Shown here piece by piece: positions 54,826 through 64,000 of a stretch of DNA of 64,000 nucleotides; positions within the stretch are counted from its first letter, which is position 1, and each line of letters starts with the position of its first letter. The notes under the pieces are model-generated. The model was not told where the DNA came from. It ran no database searches and saw only the letters and a program-made list of their open reading frames with translations. Source of the stretch: Ligilactobacillus animalis KCTC 3501 = DSM 20602 (GTDB taxonomy: Bacteria; Bacillota; Bacilli; Lactobacillales; Lactobacillaceae); assembly GCF_001434535.1 (NCBI RefSeq), contig NZ_AYYW01000032.1, positions 1-64,000 of the forward strand, written 5' to 3'. Both the position numbers and the translations under genes were made by a program.

Positions 54826-55737
54826 ATGAAAAATAAAAAATTATTAGCTATTACTGCGATCATGGCTTCAGCAATGTTCTTTCTGAGCGGGTGTGTCCAA
54901 CACACTGCCTCAGGTAAGCCTTATGGTTTTGTCTATGACAACTTGGCAGTGCCAACTCAACATATTTTAGTTTGGCTGTCACAGATCTTAGGTAATAGTT
55001 TAGGCTGGGCGATCATCGTGATCACTTTCATCGTCCGCTTAGTTTTGATGCCGATCATGATCAAGCAATCCAAAAATGCTACGATCCAACAAGAAAAGAT
55101 CGCTCACATCAAGCCATTGATGGAAGATATCACCAAACGGCAAAAAGAAGCTACTAGCGATGCGGAAAGAATGGCGATCAACCAAGAAATGATGCAGCTT
55201 TACCGCGATAATAATATTTCAATGACTGGTGGGATCGGCTGTTTACCACTTTTGATCCAAATGCCGATCTTTGCTGCACTTTATGCTGCGATCCAATATT
55301 CACCTGAACTATCGCAATCCTACTTCTATGGGATCAACCTCGGGCAGCGGAGTTTTACCTTAGTTGCTCTTTCCTTTGTCGTTTATGCACTTCAAGGATG
55401 GTTGTCAACTTTAGGTGTACCAGAAGCACAACGAGCTCAGATGTGGCAAATGATGATCATTAGTCCATTGATGATCACTTTCATGACTTACATCTCCCCT
55501 GCTGGTTTGGGGCTTTACTTCTTTGTTGGCGGGATCTTTGCATGTATCCAAACCTTGATCATCAACTATATGCGTCCTCGCATTAGAAAAGAAGTCTTGG
55601 CAGATCTAAAGAAAAATCCAGTTAAGCAGCCTAAGAAAGTAGTTACTGAAGCTAAAGAAACTACAGTTGAGCCTTCAACTACTTCAGTTACTTCTAAAAA
55701 GAAGCGTAACGCTGGTAAACAAAATCGTCATAAATAA
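54826..55737 (+). CDS. yidC: Membrane insertase YidC/OxaA (lipoprotein type)
   Basis: YidC (303 residues) inserts and folds membrane proteins. A lipoprotein signal ends in FFLSGC with Cys23. Five membrane segments follow (about 60-260). The conserved MTGGIGCLPLLIQMPIFAAL segment and a long basic C-terminal tail (about 265-303, KKKRNAGKQNRHK) are typical of the YidC2 paralogue of lactobacilli. AcyP-YidC2 adjacency is common in the group. A bidirectional terminator follows. Confidence 0.95.
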   Translation: MKNKKLLAITAIMASAMFFLSGCVQHTASGKPYGFVYDNLAVPTQHILVWLSQILGNSLGWAIIVITFIVRLVLMPIMIKQSKNATIQQEKIAHIKPLMEDITKRQKEATSDAERMAINQEMMQLYRDNNISMTGGIGCLPLLIQMPIFAALYAAIQYSPELSQSYFYGINLGQRSFTLVALSFVVYALQGWLSTLGVPEAQRAQMWQMMIISPLMITFMTYISPAGLGLYFFVGGIFACIQTLIINYMRPRIRKEVLADLKKNPVKQPKKVVTEAKETTVEPSTTSVTSKKKRNAGKQNRHK

Positions 55738-55777
55738 AAAAATAGGTTTTTCCAAAGCAGGAAAAACCTATTTTTTA
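55736..55777. terminator. Bidirectional terminator between yidC and the kinase gene
   Basis: AATAGGTTTTTCC and GGAAAAACCTATT form a perfect 13-bp stem with a 6-nt loop and A/T runs on both sides. Confidence 0.93.
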
Positions 55778-57298
55778 TTTATCTTTATTTTTGGCTAAAG
55801 GCAGGGAAACACGAAAGACTGAACCCTGTCCCACAGCACTTTCAACGACTAGTTTACCGTGATAGCCCTCGATCAAACGTCGAGCGATCGAAAGCCCTAG
55901 ACCATTACCGCCCTTATCGCGGCTTCGTGCTTTATCAACACGATAGAAACGGTCAAAGATCCGGTCGATGTTTTCTTGCGAGATCCCTTCACCAAAATCT
56001 TGGATCACGATATCAATATCATTGATGTTTTTAGATAACGTCATATGGACCTCTTTGCGTTCACGTGAATACTTGACCGCATTATCCATTAAAATAATCA
56101 ATACCTGTTCTAAGTGATTCCGATAGATCTGAACATTAGTGATATCTTTAAGATCATCATCTAACACAAAGGTAAAGTCTGGATGGATCATCTGAAAGTT
56201 ATTGAACACCTGTAAGCCGACTTCCTTAGCATCAGTGATCTCTTTGCCAAATTGAATCTCAACTTGTTCAGCTCGAGAAAGATCTAACATTTCTTGAACT
56301 AAACTCTTCATTCGAGCGATCTCTTGTAAGGAAGCCTCGATCGACTCATCCAAGACTGCTGGGTCATCTTTGCCCCAACGTTTCAAAAGCGAGAGATGCC
56401 CTTGAATGATCGCAACTGGTGTCCGAAGTTCATGTGAAACATCTTCCACGAATTGCTGTTGCTGTTCGATATATCGTTGCATCCGATCGAGCATCTTGTT
56501 AAATAAACGTCCTAGTTCAGCCAATTCATCTTCATGCTTGAATTCAGGCACACGTAAATTAGCTAAAGCATCACTTTCATCATCACCATTTATCTTGCCG
56601 ATCGTGTCATTTATCAGATCAATCGGTCCTAATAGCCAAGACGATAAGCCATAACTAAGTAAAGCGATCCCGATCGCAGCGATCAAAGAGAATACTAAAA
56701 AGATCAAGATCAATTTACGTCTAGTCTGATCGTAATTGACCAGATCATTGGTAACTTGAACATATCCGATCAAATGCTTATCTTTCTCAGAAAAAACTTT
56801 TTTCCCTAAAACCAAAACATTATACGCAGATGTATGTTCGATCTTACTTTCCTCAGTCAATTCAGCCTGATCAAACTTTACCGGCACATCGCGTGAAGCA
56901 AAAACCATTTCGTTTGAAAGGTTGTAGACACTGATACTGATATTTTCCCGTGTTAGTGAGGTGTAAAATGAACTTGAATAAAGTGTCTGTAGTTCTTTTA
57001 TATTCCGTTCATTATGCACCCGCAAACTCAATGAATGTTCAACCCGATCTTGCGTCAATTCTTTAGTATTGGTCGCTAAACTTTCAACGGCTGTATCTAA
57101 CGCTTCCTGCGCATATTGTTTTTCTTGATTTAGTAATAGGCTCGAAAAACTTTGAAAAAGTAGGACTGAAAAAACAGCAAAAATCAGCAAAACTCCGATC
57201 CCAGTGCCAACCGACCATTTTAGCTTAAGTGAGAAGAATGATTTTGCATGACTATCTTTTAGCTGCTTTTTATGCAAAATAGCCTTTCGAATACACAT
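55775..57298 (-). CDS. Sensor histidine kinase (ArlS-like)
   Basis: This 507-residue kinase has two membrane helices (about 26-50 and 195-217) enclosing an extracellular sensor domain. HAMP (about 218-280), a phosphoacceptor helix VSHELRTPVAIIQGH with His about 289, and an ATPase domain with NAVKYS, DFGEGI and GNGLGLSI follow. The architecture resembles ArlS/CsrS kinases of Gram-positives that sense envelope or metal signals. Its ATG overlaps the regulator stop (TAATG). The signal is not known. Confidence 0.94.
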   Translation of the reverse strand: MCIRKAILHKKQLKDSHAKSFFSLKLKWSVGTGIGVLLIFAVFSVLLFQSFSSLLLNQEKQYAQEALDTAVESLATNTKELTQDRVEHSLSLRVHNERNIKELQTLYSSSFYTSLTRENISISVYNLSNEMVFASRDVPVKFDQAELTEESKIEHTSAYNVLVLGKKVFSEKDKHLIGYVQVTNDLVNYDQTRRKLILIFLVFSLIAAIGIALLSYGLSSWLLGPIDLINDTIGKINGDDESDALANLRVPEFKHEDELAELGRLFNKMLDRMQRYIEQQQQFVEDVSHELRTPVAIIQGHLSLLKRWGKDDPAVLDESIEASLQEIARMKSLVQEMLDLSRAEQVEIQFGKEITDAKEVGLQVFNNFQMIHPDFTFVLDDDLKDITNVQIYRNHLEQVLIILMDNAVKYSRERKEVHMTLSKNINDIDIVIQDFGEGISQENIDRIFDRFYRVDKARSRDKGGNGLGLSIARRLIEGYHGKLVVESAVGQGSVFRVSLPLAKNKDK

Positions 57299-57984
57299 TA
57301 GGAACGCATTACATAGCCGGTTCCACGTACAGTTTGGATATAACTATCCTCACCTGGACGATCGATCTTATTACGTAAGTAGCGAATATAAACATCCACG
57401 ACATTAGTTTCGATCTGTGATTCGTAACCCCAAACTTCTTTTAATAATACATCACGGGCCAAAACTACATTGACATTTTCCATCAATGTCAACAATAATT
57501 CATATTCACGTTTTGTCAATTCAATGATCTCATCACCACGACGGACAACACGATTTTCTTTTTCGATCACAAGGTCACGATAGCTTACTGTTGTTTGCTT
57601 AGATGAATTATATTCACTTTCAAGATCAACGCGACGCAATACGGCACGCAAGCGAGCTAATAACTCTTCGATCGCAAATGGTTTGATCACATAATCATCA
57701 GCCCCATGATCTAGACCGGATACACGATCGATCACAGAATCACGCGCTGTCATCATGATAATTGGGGTGTTTTTAACTTGACGGACACGACGACATACTT
57801 CAAGGCCGTTCAAGTCAGGAAGCATCAAATCAAGTAAGATGGCATCCCATTCTTCGCTCAAAGCTACTTCTAAACCAGTCCGACCACTCTCACAAGCATA
57901 AGTTTCATATCCTTCATGCTTTAATTCAAGTTCAACGAAATGAGCTAAATTTTCTTCGTCTTCGATGATAAGTATCTTACTCAT
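57298..57984 (-). CDS. OmpR-family response regulator (ArlR-like)
   Basis: This 228-residue regulator has a receiver domain (1-120) with acidic pair DEE, phosphoacceptor Asp about 52 in ILLDLMLPDLNG and Lys about 102 in YVIKPF. A winged-helix DNA-binding domain follows (about 130-228; LTKREYELLLTLMENVN, VRGTGYVMRS). Its own upstream region carries an 11-bp-period direct repeat suited to OmpR-family dimers, suggesting autoregulation. Confidence 0.95.
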   Translation of the reverse strand: MSKILIIEDEENLAHFVELELKHEGYETYACESGRTGLEVALSEEWDAILLDLMLPDLNGLEVCRRVRQVKNTPIIMMTARDSVIDRVSGLDHGADDYVIKPFAIEELLARLRAVLRRVDLESEYNSSKQTTVSYRDLVIEKENRVVRRGDEIIELTKREYELLLTLMENVNVVLARDVLLKEVWGYESQIETNVVDVYIRYLRNKIDRPGEDSYIQTVRGTGYVMRS

Positions 57985-58055
57985 TATTCCACACTCCTAT
58001 ATCTTGTTGTTAAACTTTTTATTATTTATTTAATGATAACATACTTAATTCTAAC

Positions 58056-58070
58056 ATTGATGCCATCAAT
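58056..58070. repeat. 15-bp palindrome in the regulator leader
   Basis: ATTGATG-C-CATCAAT is a perfect palindrome between the predicted transcription start and the response regulator gene. Operator or hairpin function is possible. Confidence 0.5.
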
Positions 58071-58075
58071 AAGTA

Positions 58076-58094
58076 TACCTTAATTTTACCTTAA
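58076..58094 (-). promoter_or_regulatory. Candidate OmpR-family operator (direct repeat)
   Basis: On the minus strand TTAAGGTA is repeated with an 11-bp period (58087-58094 and 58076-58083). OmpR-family regulators typically bind such repeats. The site lies just downstream of the -10 (58104-58109), a place that favours repression. Confidence 0.6.
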
Positions 58095-58103
58095 GAAAGA
58101 TTT

Positions 58104-58112
58104 ATTATAGCA
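58104..58112 (-). promoter_or_regulatory. Extended -10 promoter of the two-component system
   Basis: TATGCTATAAT on the minus strand has TATAAT at 58104-58109 with an upstream TG. TGGCAA about 17 nt upstream is a weak -35. It would give a leader of about 110 nt. Confidence 0.6.
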
Positions 58113-58197
58113 TACTTCTTATTATCTTGCCACCCAACATTAAATTTGGATATTTAATTATAATTTTTTAGATAATAATCATGCTTGATTTTTTGCC

Positions 58198-58234
58198 TAA
58201 AAAAAGGGATACGATCAATTCGTACCCCCTTTTG
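58198..58234 (-). terminator. Terminator after gnd
   Basis: AAAAGGGGGTACGA and TCGTATCCCTTTT pair with one mismatch around a 5-nt loop; a T-run follows on the minus strand. Confidence 0.88.
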
Positions 58235-58243
58235 CTAACTAGT

Positions 58244-59668
58244 TTATTCTTCGTGATACCATTCGTAGTGATAATTACCTTCTTTGTCGACACGTTCATA
58301 AGTATGTGCCCCAAAGTAATCACGTTGTGCTTGGATCAAGTTTGCTGGTAAAACAGCTGATCGATATTGATCGTAGTAGGTAATTGCACTAGTAAAGCCT
58401 GGGCAAGGTACACCCGCTTGAATAGCTAAGGCAGCTACTTCTCTAACTGCTGCTTGATACTTAGCTGTGATCTCAGTAAAGTATGGATCGAGCATCAAAT
58501 TCTTCAATTCTGGTTCCTTATCAAATGCATCTGTGATCTTTTGCAAGAATTGAGCCCGAATGATACAACCTTCACGCCAGATCTTAGCTAAAGAGCCATA
58601 ATCTAAATTCCAGTCATATTTTTCAGAGGCAAAGCGCATTTGTTCAAAACCTTGAGCATAGCTGACGATCTTGCTAAAGTAAAGCGCTTGGCGGATCTTT
58701 TCAACAACCTCTTTTTTATCAAGCTTTTTAGCATCAAATGCTTCTGGCTTAGCTAAAACTTCACCCGCTTCTACGCGTTCATCTTTAAGAGCAGAGATGT
58801 AACGTGCGTAAACAGATTCGGTGATCAATGATTGTGGAACACCTAGTTCAAGGGCGCTTTGTGAACTCCACTTACCAGTTCCCTTATTGCCCGCACGATC
58901 TAAGATCACATCAACGATCGGCTTATCAGTACCTTCATCATCTTTACGGGTCAAAATATCAGCCGTAATATCGATCAAATAGCTATCAAGCTCGCCATCT
59001 TTCCATTCGTGGAAGATAGCAGCGATCTCATCGACTGAAAGACCTAGCAAGTTACGCAATAAGTTATAACTTTCAGCGATAAGTTCCATATCACCGTATT
59101 CGATCCCATTGTGGACCATCTTAACGTAATGGCCAGCCCCATTAGGTCCAATGTAAGTTACACATGCTTCGCCATCATCTGCTTTAGCAGCGATCTGATC
59201 CAAAATAGGCGCTACAAGGTCATAAGCTTCCTTTTGTCCCCCTGGCATCAATGAAGGACCTTCTAAGGCACCCTTTTCACCGCCAGAAACACCCATACCG
59301 ATAAAGTTGATCCCTGAATTGTCTAATTCAGCGTTACGACGCATGGTGTCTTCAAAGAAAGTATTCCCACCATCGATCAAAACATCGCCCTTATCAAGAT
59401 AAGGCAAGAGACTCTTGATCGTTGCATCTGTTGGCGCACCAGCTTTGACCATCAAAATGATCCGACGTGGTTTTTCCAATGAATTAACAAAGTCTTCGAT
59501 CGTATAACTTGGAACTAAATTTTTATCTGGATGATCGGCAACAACTTGCTCAGTCTTTGAACCTGTACGATTGAAGATCGCAACTTTATAGCCCCGACTT
59601 TCAATATTCAAAGCCAAGTTCTTGCCCATAACAGCCATACCAACAACACCGATTTGTGCTTTACTCAT
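58244..59668 (-). CDS. gnd: 6-phosphogluconate dehydrogenase, decarboxylating
   Basis: Gnd (474 residues) converts 6-phosphogluconate to ribulose-5-phosphate, CO2 and [21 protein letters not shown] with the Rossmann GxxxxG is near residue 8-23, the substrate motif [18 protein letters not shown] near 125-142 and the catalytic lysine in [16 protein letters not shown] near 185. A full-length C-terminal helical domain is present. The ATG at 59668 gives the usual MSKAQIG start; a TTG two codons upstream has closer AGGAGG spacing and cannot be excluded. It is monocistronic. Confidence 0.97.
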   Translation of the reverse strand: MSKAQIGVVGMAVMGKNLALNIESRGYKVAIFNRTGSKTEQVVADHPDKNLVPSYTIEDFVNSLEKPRRIILMVKAGAPTDATIKSLLPYLDKGDVLIDGGNTFFEDTMRRNAELDNSGINFIGMGVSGGEKGALEGPSLMPGGQKEAYDLVAPILDQIAAKADDGEACVTYIGPNGAGHYVKMVHNGIEYGDMELIAESYNLLRNLLGLSVDEIAAIFHEWKDGELDSYLIDITADILTRKDDEGTDKPIVDVILDRAGNKGTGKWSSQSALELGVPQSLITESVYARYISALKDERVEAGEVLAKPEAFDAKKLDKKEVVEKIRQALYFSKIVSYAQGFEQMRFASEKYDWNLDYGSLAKIWREGCIIRAQFLQKITDAFDKEPELKNLMLDPYFTEITAKYQAAVREVAALAIQAGVPCPGFTSAITYYDQYRSAVLPANLIQAQRDYFGAHTYERVDKEGNYHYEWYHEE

Positions 59669-59748
59669 ATCCAACTTAACCTCCTAAAATTCCTACTGCA
59701 CTTAATTTTACCAAAATTGCCTAAGATTTTAAAGACGCTTACTAAGAA

Positions 59749-60984
59749 TTAGGCTTTCATCACTAAGGTAGGTTCAGCTTTACCTAAAACCGTATCTTTT
59801 GAAATGATAACTTTTTCGATCTCCTTATTACTTGGGACCTCGAACATGATATCACGCATCGTAGCTTCAATGATCGAACGTAAGCCACGGGCCCCAGTAT
59901 TACGTTCGATCGCTAAATGAGCCACTTCACGTAAAGCATCTTCTTCAAATTCGAGTTTTACCCCATCAAATTCAAGCAACTTGCTGTATTGCTTGACTAA
60001 AGCATTCTTAGGCTCAGTCAAGATCCGAACTAGATCATCTTCAGAAAGCTTTTCAAGTGCCGTCAAGATCGGCAAACGTCCGATAAATTCTGGGATCAAA
60101 CCAAATTTCAAGAGGTCTTCAGGAATGATCTGTTGCATAATACTCTTAGATTCATCATAGCTTTGCTTGCTATCAGCACCAAAACCGATCGTCTTATCTC
60201 CTAAGCGGTTTTTAACGATCGTTTCGATACCGTCAAAAGCCCCACCTACGATAAACAAGATATTTGTCGTATCGATCTGGATAAATTCTTGTTGTGGATG
60301 CTTTCTGCCCCCTTGTGGTGGAACATTAGCGACTGTGCCTTCCAAGATCTTCAAAAGCGATTGTTGGACACCTTCACCCGAAACATCACGGGTGATCGAG
60401 ACATTTTCACTCTTCTTAGCTATCTTATCGATCTCATCGATATAAACGATCCCTCTTTGAGCTCGTTCAACGTCATAATCTGCATTTTGTAAGAGCTTCA
60501 ACAAGATATTTTCAACGTCTTCACCAACGTAGCCTGCTTCTGTCAATGTCGTAGCATCAGCGATCGTAAATGGGACATTTAAGATCTTAGCTAAGCTTTG
60601 GGCTAAGAATGTCTTACCTGAACCAGTAGGCCCTACAAGACAGATATTACTCTTTTGCAATTCCGTATCATCGTCAGCAGTATCAAATGAAGCGTTGATC
60701 CGCTTATAGTGGTTATATACAGCTACTGCCAAGGTCTTTTTAGCCTGTTCTTGTCCGATAACATATTGATTTAAAATATCAACGATCTCTTTTGGTGTCG
60801 GTACATCAGTAAATTCATCTTTAACACTAGCTTTATTTTCTTCGCTGATGATCGTTTGGGCTAATTCGACGCATTCATTACATATATACACGCCAGGGCC
60901 CGAGATCATACTTTTAACTTGCCGCTCAGATTTGCCACAAAAAGAGCAAACTGCGGGTTCGTTTGGATCTTTATTTTCGTACAT
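59749..60984 (-). CDS. clpX: ATP-dependent Clp protease ATP-binding subunit ClpX
   Basis: ClpX (411 residues) unfolds proteins for ClpP. The N-terminal zinc domain has Cys13, 16, 35 and 38. Walker A GPTGSGKT lies at 118-125, Walker B with [11 protein letters not shown] near 185, the pore loop GYVGEDV near 150 and the sensor GARGLR near 367. The ClpP-contact IGF-type loop is present as TIGFGAD. It lies after tig, the common tuf-tig-clpX order. Confidence 0.97.
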   Translation of the reverse strand: MYENKDPNEPAVCSFCGKSERQVKSMISGPGVYICNECVELAQTIISEENKASVKDEFTDVPTPKEIVDILNQYVIGQEQAKKTLAVAVYNHYKRINASFDTADDDTELQKSNICLVGPTGSGKTFLAQSLAKILNVPFTIADATTLTEAGYVGEDVENILLKLLQNADYDVERAQRGIVYIDEIDKIAKKSENVSITRDVSGEGVQQSLLKILEGTVANVPPQGGRKHPQQEFIQIDTTNILFIVGGAFDGIETIVKNRLGDKTIGFGADSKQSYDESKSIMQQIIPEDLLKFGLIPEFIGRLPILTALEKLSEDDLVRILTEPKNALVKQYSKLLEFDGVKLEFEEDALREVAHLAIERNTGARGLRSIIEATMRDIMFEVPSNKEIEKVIISKDTVLGKAEPTLVMKA

Positions 60985-61078
60985 CTAAATCACCTTTATC
61001 TAATAATTACTTATATTCTATCAGACATTGCTACTAAAAACTAATACTTACTTTTTATTTATCAGGTGAATGGATAAA

Positions 61079-61121
61079 TTTAGGGATCGCAACAGATAAA
61101 TTCCGCTGCGACCCCTAAAAT
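61079..61121 (-). terminator. Hairpin after tig
   Basis: TTTAGGGATCGCA and TGCGACCCCTAAA pair with one mismatch around about 16 nt. The T-run is weak on the minus strand, so read-through into clpX is possible. Confidence 0.6.
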
Positions 61122-61153
61122 CACAAGATTAAATTGATATTGTCACTCAAGTA

Positions 61154-62440
61154 TTAAACTTGTTTTGCAGAATCTGTCATTTCTTTAACGACTTTTCTGA
61201 TAGCAATGTCATGGTTCAACATGTCATCTGAAAGAGCTGAGCGAACTGCAGCTTCTTCCATGCCGTATTGTGCAGCTAATTCTTTGATCTCTGCATTGAT
61301 TTCTTCTTCTGAAGCTTTGATATCTTCAGCAGCTACGATAGCTTCTAAGACAAGGTTTGTCTTAACGCGCTTTTGTGCACCACTTTCAAATTGTTTGTGC
61401 AAGTCTTCTTCTGAAGAACCTGTAAGTTTGTAGTACATATCAGCACTGATACCTTGTTGTTGCAAACCAGCTAAGTATTGATCCATTTGACGGTGTACAT
61501 CTTCTTCGATCATTGCACCTGGGATCTCGCCGATTTCAGCATTTTCAACTGCTTTATCGATAACTTCTTCTTGGATAGCTTCTTTTGCAGCGTTTTGTTT
61601 TTGAGCTTCAAGACGTTCACGTGTCTTAGCTTTCAATTCAACTAAAGTATCAACCTCTTCGTCAACGTCTTTAGCAAATTCGTCGTCAAGTTCAGGTAAT
61701 TCCTTAGTCTTAACTTCGTGGATCGTTGTTTCAAAGACTGCATCTTTACCCTTAAGGTCTTCAGCATGGTATTCTTCAGGGAATGTTACGTTAACTTCCA
61801 CTGTTTCACCAGCTTTGTGACCAACTAATTGGTCTTCAAAACCTGGGATAAATGTGTTTGAGCCAAGTTCAAGTGAGTAGTTTTCACCTTTACCACCGTC
61901 AAAAGCAACACCGTCAACTTTACCTTCAAAGTCGATAACAACTGTGTCGCCTTCAGCAGCTGGTTGTTCTTCTTTCAACACTAATTCAGCTTGTTGTTCT
62001 TGTAATTTCTTGATCTCAGCATCAACTTCTTCGTCAGTAACTTCTGTTGATTGTGCTTTAACTTCAAGATTTTTGTATTGACCCAATTTAACTTCTGGTT
62101 CAACCGTAACTTTAGCAGTCAAGACCCATGTAGAATCTTTTTCCATTGATTCAACGTCGATCTCTGGTTGTGCTACTGGTTTGATGTTTGATTCTGCTAC
62201 AGCATTAGCATAAGCTTCTGGCAAGACAGCGTTCAAAGCATCTTGGTAAAGTGATTCTTCGCCAAACATTTTGTTAAAGATTTGACGAGGAACCTTACCC
62301 TTACGGAAGCCAGGTACGTTTAAAGTTTTCTTGACACGGTTAAATGCTGTGTCTAAACCTTCCTTGATTTTTGCAGGTTCGATTTCAAAGGTCAACTTAC
62401 CGTTGTTTGTACCTTCTTCTTTTTCCCATTTTACAGACAT
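61154..62440 (-). CDS. tig: Trigger factor
   Basis: Trigger factor (428 residues) is the ribosome-bound chaperone. The N-terminal ribosome-binding domain carries the signature [12 protein letters not shown] (about 44-55). A peptidyl-prolyl isomerase domain (about 160-245; [24 protein letters not shown]) and a helical C-terminal chaperone domain follow. GGAGGG precedes the ATG. Codon choice is of the highly expressed type with few GATC sites. Confidence 0.97.
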   Translation of the reverse strand: MSVKWEKEEGTNNGKLTFEIEPAKIKEGLDTAFNRVKKTLNVPGFRKGKVPRQIFNKMFGEESLYQDALNAVLPEAYANAVAESNIKPVAQPEIDVESMEKDSTWVLTAKVTVEPEVKLGQYKNLEVKAQSTEVTDEEVDAEIKKLQEQQAELVLKEEQPAAEGDTVVIDFEGKVDGVAFDGGKGENYSLELGSNTFIPGFEDQLVGHKAGETVEVNVTFPEEYHAEDLKGKDAVFETTIHEVKTKELPELDDEFAKDVDEEVDTLVELKAKTRERLEAQKQNAAKEAIQEEVIDKAVENAEIGEIPGAMIEEDVHRQMDQYLAGLQQQGISADMYYKLTGSSEEDLHKQFESGAQKRVKTNLVLEAIVAAEDIKASEEEINAEIKELAAQYGMEEAAVRSALSDDMLNHDIAIRKVVKEMTDSAKQV

Positions 62441-62559
62441 TATTTTCCCTCCGAGTAAAATAGTTTGTACAATTTACTGAGTAATTGCATACTAACTAAG
62501 TTTAACTTAGAAAGCTTTAAATGTAAATGTTTATAGTACAAAAAGTCGATTTTTTAGAC

Positions 62560-62586
62560 AAAAAAGACTTGGGACGAACCCAAGCC
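62560..62586 (-). terminator. Terminator after tuf
   Basis: GGCTTGGG and CCCAAGTC pair with one G-T pair around a 5-nt loop, followed by TTTTTTG on the minus strand. Confidence 0.92.
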
Positions 62587-62608
62587 TTCTTCAATATTCA
62601 AAAGAATA

Positions 62609-63796
62609 TTAGTCGTCGATTTCAGAAACGACACCAGCACCAACTGTACGGCCACCTTCACGAACTGTGAATTTAAGACCTTTTTCGATAGCAACTGGAG
62701 CGATCAATTCAACGGAGAATGTTACGTTATCGCCAGGCATAACCATTTCTACACCTTCAGGCAATTCGATAACACCTGTAACGTCTGTTGTGTGGAAATA
62801 GAATTGTGGACGGTAGTTTGAGAAGAATGGAGTATGACGGCCACCTTCTTCTTTTGTCAAGACGTAAACTTCACCCTTGAACTTCTTGTGTGTTTGGATT
62901 GAACCTGGTTTTGCAAGAACTTGACCACGTTCGATTTGTGTACGGTCAACACCACGAAGCAATGCACCGATGTTGTCACCAGCTTCACCTTCGTCAAGTG
63001 TCTTACGGAACATTTCAACACCTGTAACAGTTGTCTTAAGAACATCGTCTTTCAAACCAACGATTTCAACTTCGTCGCCGACTTTAACGATACCACGATC
63101 GATACGACCGGAAGCAACAGTACCACGACCTGTGATCGTAAATACGTCTTCAACTGGCATCAAGAATGGCTTGTCTGTTGGACGTTCTGGTGTTGGGATG
63201 TATTCGTCAACTGTATCCATCAATTCAAGAATCTTCTTCTTAGCATCTTCATCATCTTCCAATGCTTTAAGAGCGGAACCACGGATAACAGGAATATCAT
63301 CACCAGGGAAATCGTATTCGCTCAATAAGTCGCGAACTTCCATTTCAACCAAGTCTAATAATTCTTCGTCGTCAACCAAGTCACACTTGTTCAAGAATAC
63401 AACGATGTATTCAACACCAACTTGGCGAGCAAGCAAGATGTGTTCACGTGTTTGTGGCATAGGACCATCAGTTGCAGCAACAACTAAGATAGCACCGTCC
63501 ATTTGAGCAGCACCAGTGATCATGTTCTTAACGTAATCAGCGTGTCCTGGAGCATCGATATGTGCGTAGTGACGGCCTTCTGTTTCGTATTCAACGTGTG
63601 CTGTGTTGATTGTGATACCACGTTCACGTTCTTCTGGAGCAGCATCGATAGAAGCGTAATCTTCAGCTTGAGCTAAACCTTTTTCAGATAAAACCTTTGT
63701 GATAGCTGCTGTTAAAGTTGTTTTCCCATGGTCAACGTGTCCAATTGTACCGATGTTTACATGGGGTTTTGTTCTTTCGTAATGTTCTTTTGCCAT
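62609..63796 (-). CDS. tuf: Elongation factor Tu
   Basis: EF-Tu (395 residues) brings aminoacyl-tRNA to the ribosome. The ATG at 63796 is chosen: AGGAGG lies 8 nt upstream and the usual [16 protein letters not shown] start follows. G1 GHVDHGKT (19-26), the ERERGITI switch, DAPGHADY (G3) and NKCDLVDD (G4) are intact, as are domains II and III. The frame remains open upstream but that part covers the ribosome site and promoter. Codons are strongly biased, as expected for a very highly expressed gene. Confidence 0.98.
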   Translation of the reverse strand: MAKEHYERTKPHVNIGTIGHVDHGKTTLTAAITKVLSEKGLAQAEDYASIDAAPEERERGITINTAHVEYETEGRHYAHIDAPGHADYVKNMITGAAQMDGAILVVAATDGPMPQTREHILLARQVGVEYIVVFLNKCDLVDDEELLDLVEMEVRDLLSEYDFPGDDIPVIRGSALKALEDDEDAKKKILELMDTVDEYIPTPERPTDKPFLMPVEDVFTITGRGTVASGRIDRGIVKVGDEVEIVGLKDDVLKTTVTGVEMFRKTLDEGEAGDNIGALLRGVDRTQIERGQVLAKPGSIQTHKKFKGEVYVLTKEEGGRHTPFFSNYRPQFYFHTTDVTGVIELPEGVEMVMPGDNVTFSVELIAPVAIEKGLKFTVREGGRTVGAGVVSEIDD

Positions 63797-63860
63797 TAAT
63801 AGAACCTCCTGTAATTTTGCAAAGAAAATCTGCAATTCTGCCGATAATCCTTTAAATTTT

Positions 63861-63889
63861 ATTATACTACTTCCAGTCAAGAATGCCAA
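63861..63889 (-). promoter_or_regulatory. tuf promoter, proximal
   Basis: TTGGCA (-35, 63884-63889) and TATAAT (-10, 63861-63866) on the minus strand are 17 nt apart, 65 bp before the tuf ATG. Confidence 0.85.
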
Positions 63890-63933
63890 GTAATTTATTA
63901 CTCGGGTTCCTTCTAAACTGAAAACCTTGAATT

Positions 63934-63962
63934 ATTATATAGTCACTATTGATTTTTGTAAA
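63934..63962 (-). promoter_or_regulatory. tuf promoter, distal
   Basis: TTTACA (-35, 63957-63962) and TATAAT (-10, 63934-63939) on the minus strand are also 17 nt apart, giving tandem promoters for tuf. Confidence 0.7.
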
Positions 63963-64000
63963 TACTAAAATCCAATTTTTTAAAAAAATATTTGAAATTA

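Noticed and set aside
57985-58243. tRNA or small RNA gene
   Set aside because: The stretch is AT-rich promoter and leader sequence with no cloverleaf.
62921-63506. Two long plus-strand open frames opposite tuf
   Set aside because: They are complements of a highly biased tuf sequence; low-complexity Ser/Thr-rich translations and no ribosome site.
63797-63889. N-terminal extension of EF-Tu
   Set aside because: It covers the AGGAGG site and the -10; EF-Tu of all bacteria starts at the [12 protein letters not shown]-type position.

Overview
This window is a chromosomal segment of a low-GC Gram-positive of the family Lactobacillaceae. It probably comes from Ligilactobacillus or a close relative. 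The genus is inferred from protein style and gene order, not from a search. Supporting signs are the dltXABCD operon, MvaS (mevalonate route), the miaA-ynbB-glnR-glnA order, the rhomboid-yqgQ-glucokinase order, the yqeG-yqeH-yhbY-nadD-yqeK-rsfS-yqeM-tmcAL run, a YidC2-type lipoprotein insertase, and intrinsic terminators after most transcription units. I see no rRNA, tRNA, CRISPR array, phage or complete insertion sequence. Almost all genes are on the minus strand.

Layout. 0-5 kb: a small plus-strand gene with an SOS-type promoter, then glnA-glnR under a GlnR box, ynbB and miaA. 5-9 kb: a DUF3042 gene, a two-gene RHH/NfeD-like plus SPFH module, an inactive-looking rhodanese, glucokinase, yqgQ, rhomboid protease and rpmG. 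9-19 kb: envelope block with a class B PBP, a YfhO membrane protein and dltXABCD. 19-25 kb: KtrA, then rnz-SDR-lapA-recJ-apt, and a second SOS-type small gene. 25-33 kb: OatA-like acyltransferase, obg, uvrC, and an amino-acid ABC transporter with a fused binding protein and permease. 33-42 kb: MazG-like protein, engB, rpmF, yceD, the yqe cluster, and infC-rpmI-rplT with a leader attenuator. 42-46 kb: a patchy region with a frameshifted alkD, an AT-rich orphan gene, an EamA transporter, an ADP-ribosylglycohydrolase and a DUF924 gene. 46-53 kb: lepA, a four-gene cluster of unknown function, and mvaS. 53-54.4 kb: a gene-poor accessory patch between two copies of a 19-bp repeat. 54.4-64 kb: acyP, yidC, a two-component system, gnd, clpX, tig and tuf.

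Many units serve the cell envelope: PBP, YfhO, Dlt, OatA, YidC and the ArlRS-like system. Ribosome biogenesis and translation is the other main theme: obg, yqeH, engB, rsfS, yhbY, tmcAL, lepA, infC-rpmI-rplT, tuf and tig.

The most interesting unexplained signals are these. (1) Two unrelated small genes have matching promoters with a LexA-like box in the spacer. (2) A four-gene cytoplasmic cluster has no recognisable function, and its first Shine-Dalgarno lies inside a long hairpin. (3) An RHH domain appears fused to an NfeD-like domain next to an SPFH gene. (4) GATC is strongly enriched in ordinary genes because the codon before Ile ATC tends to end in G; ribosomal and tuf genes show this much less. 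(5) infC appears to start at ATA behind a terminator-type leader.
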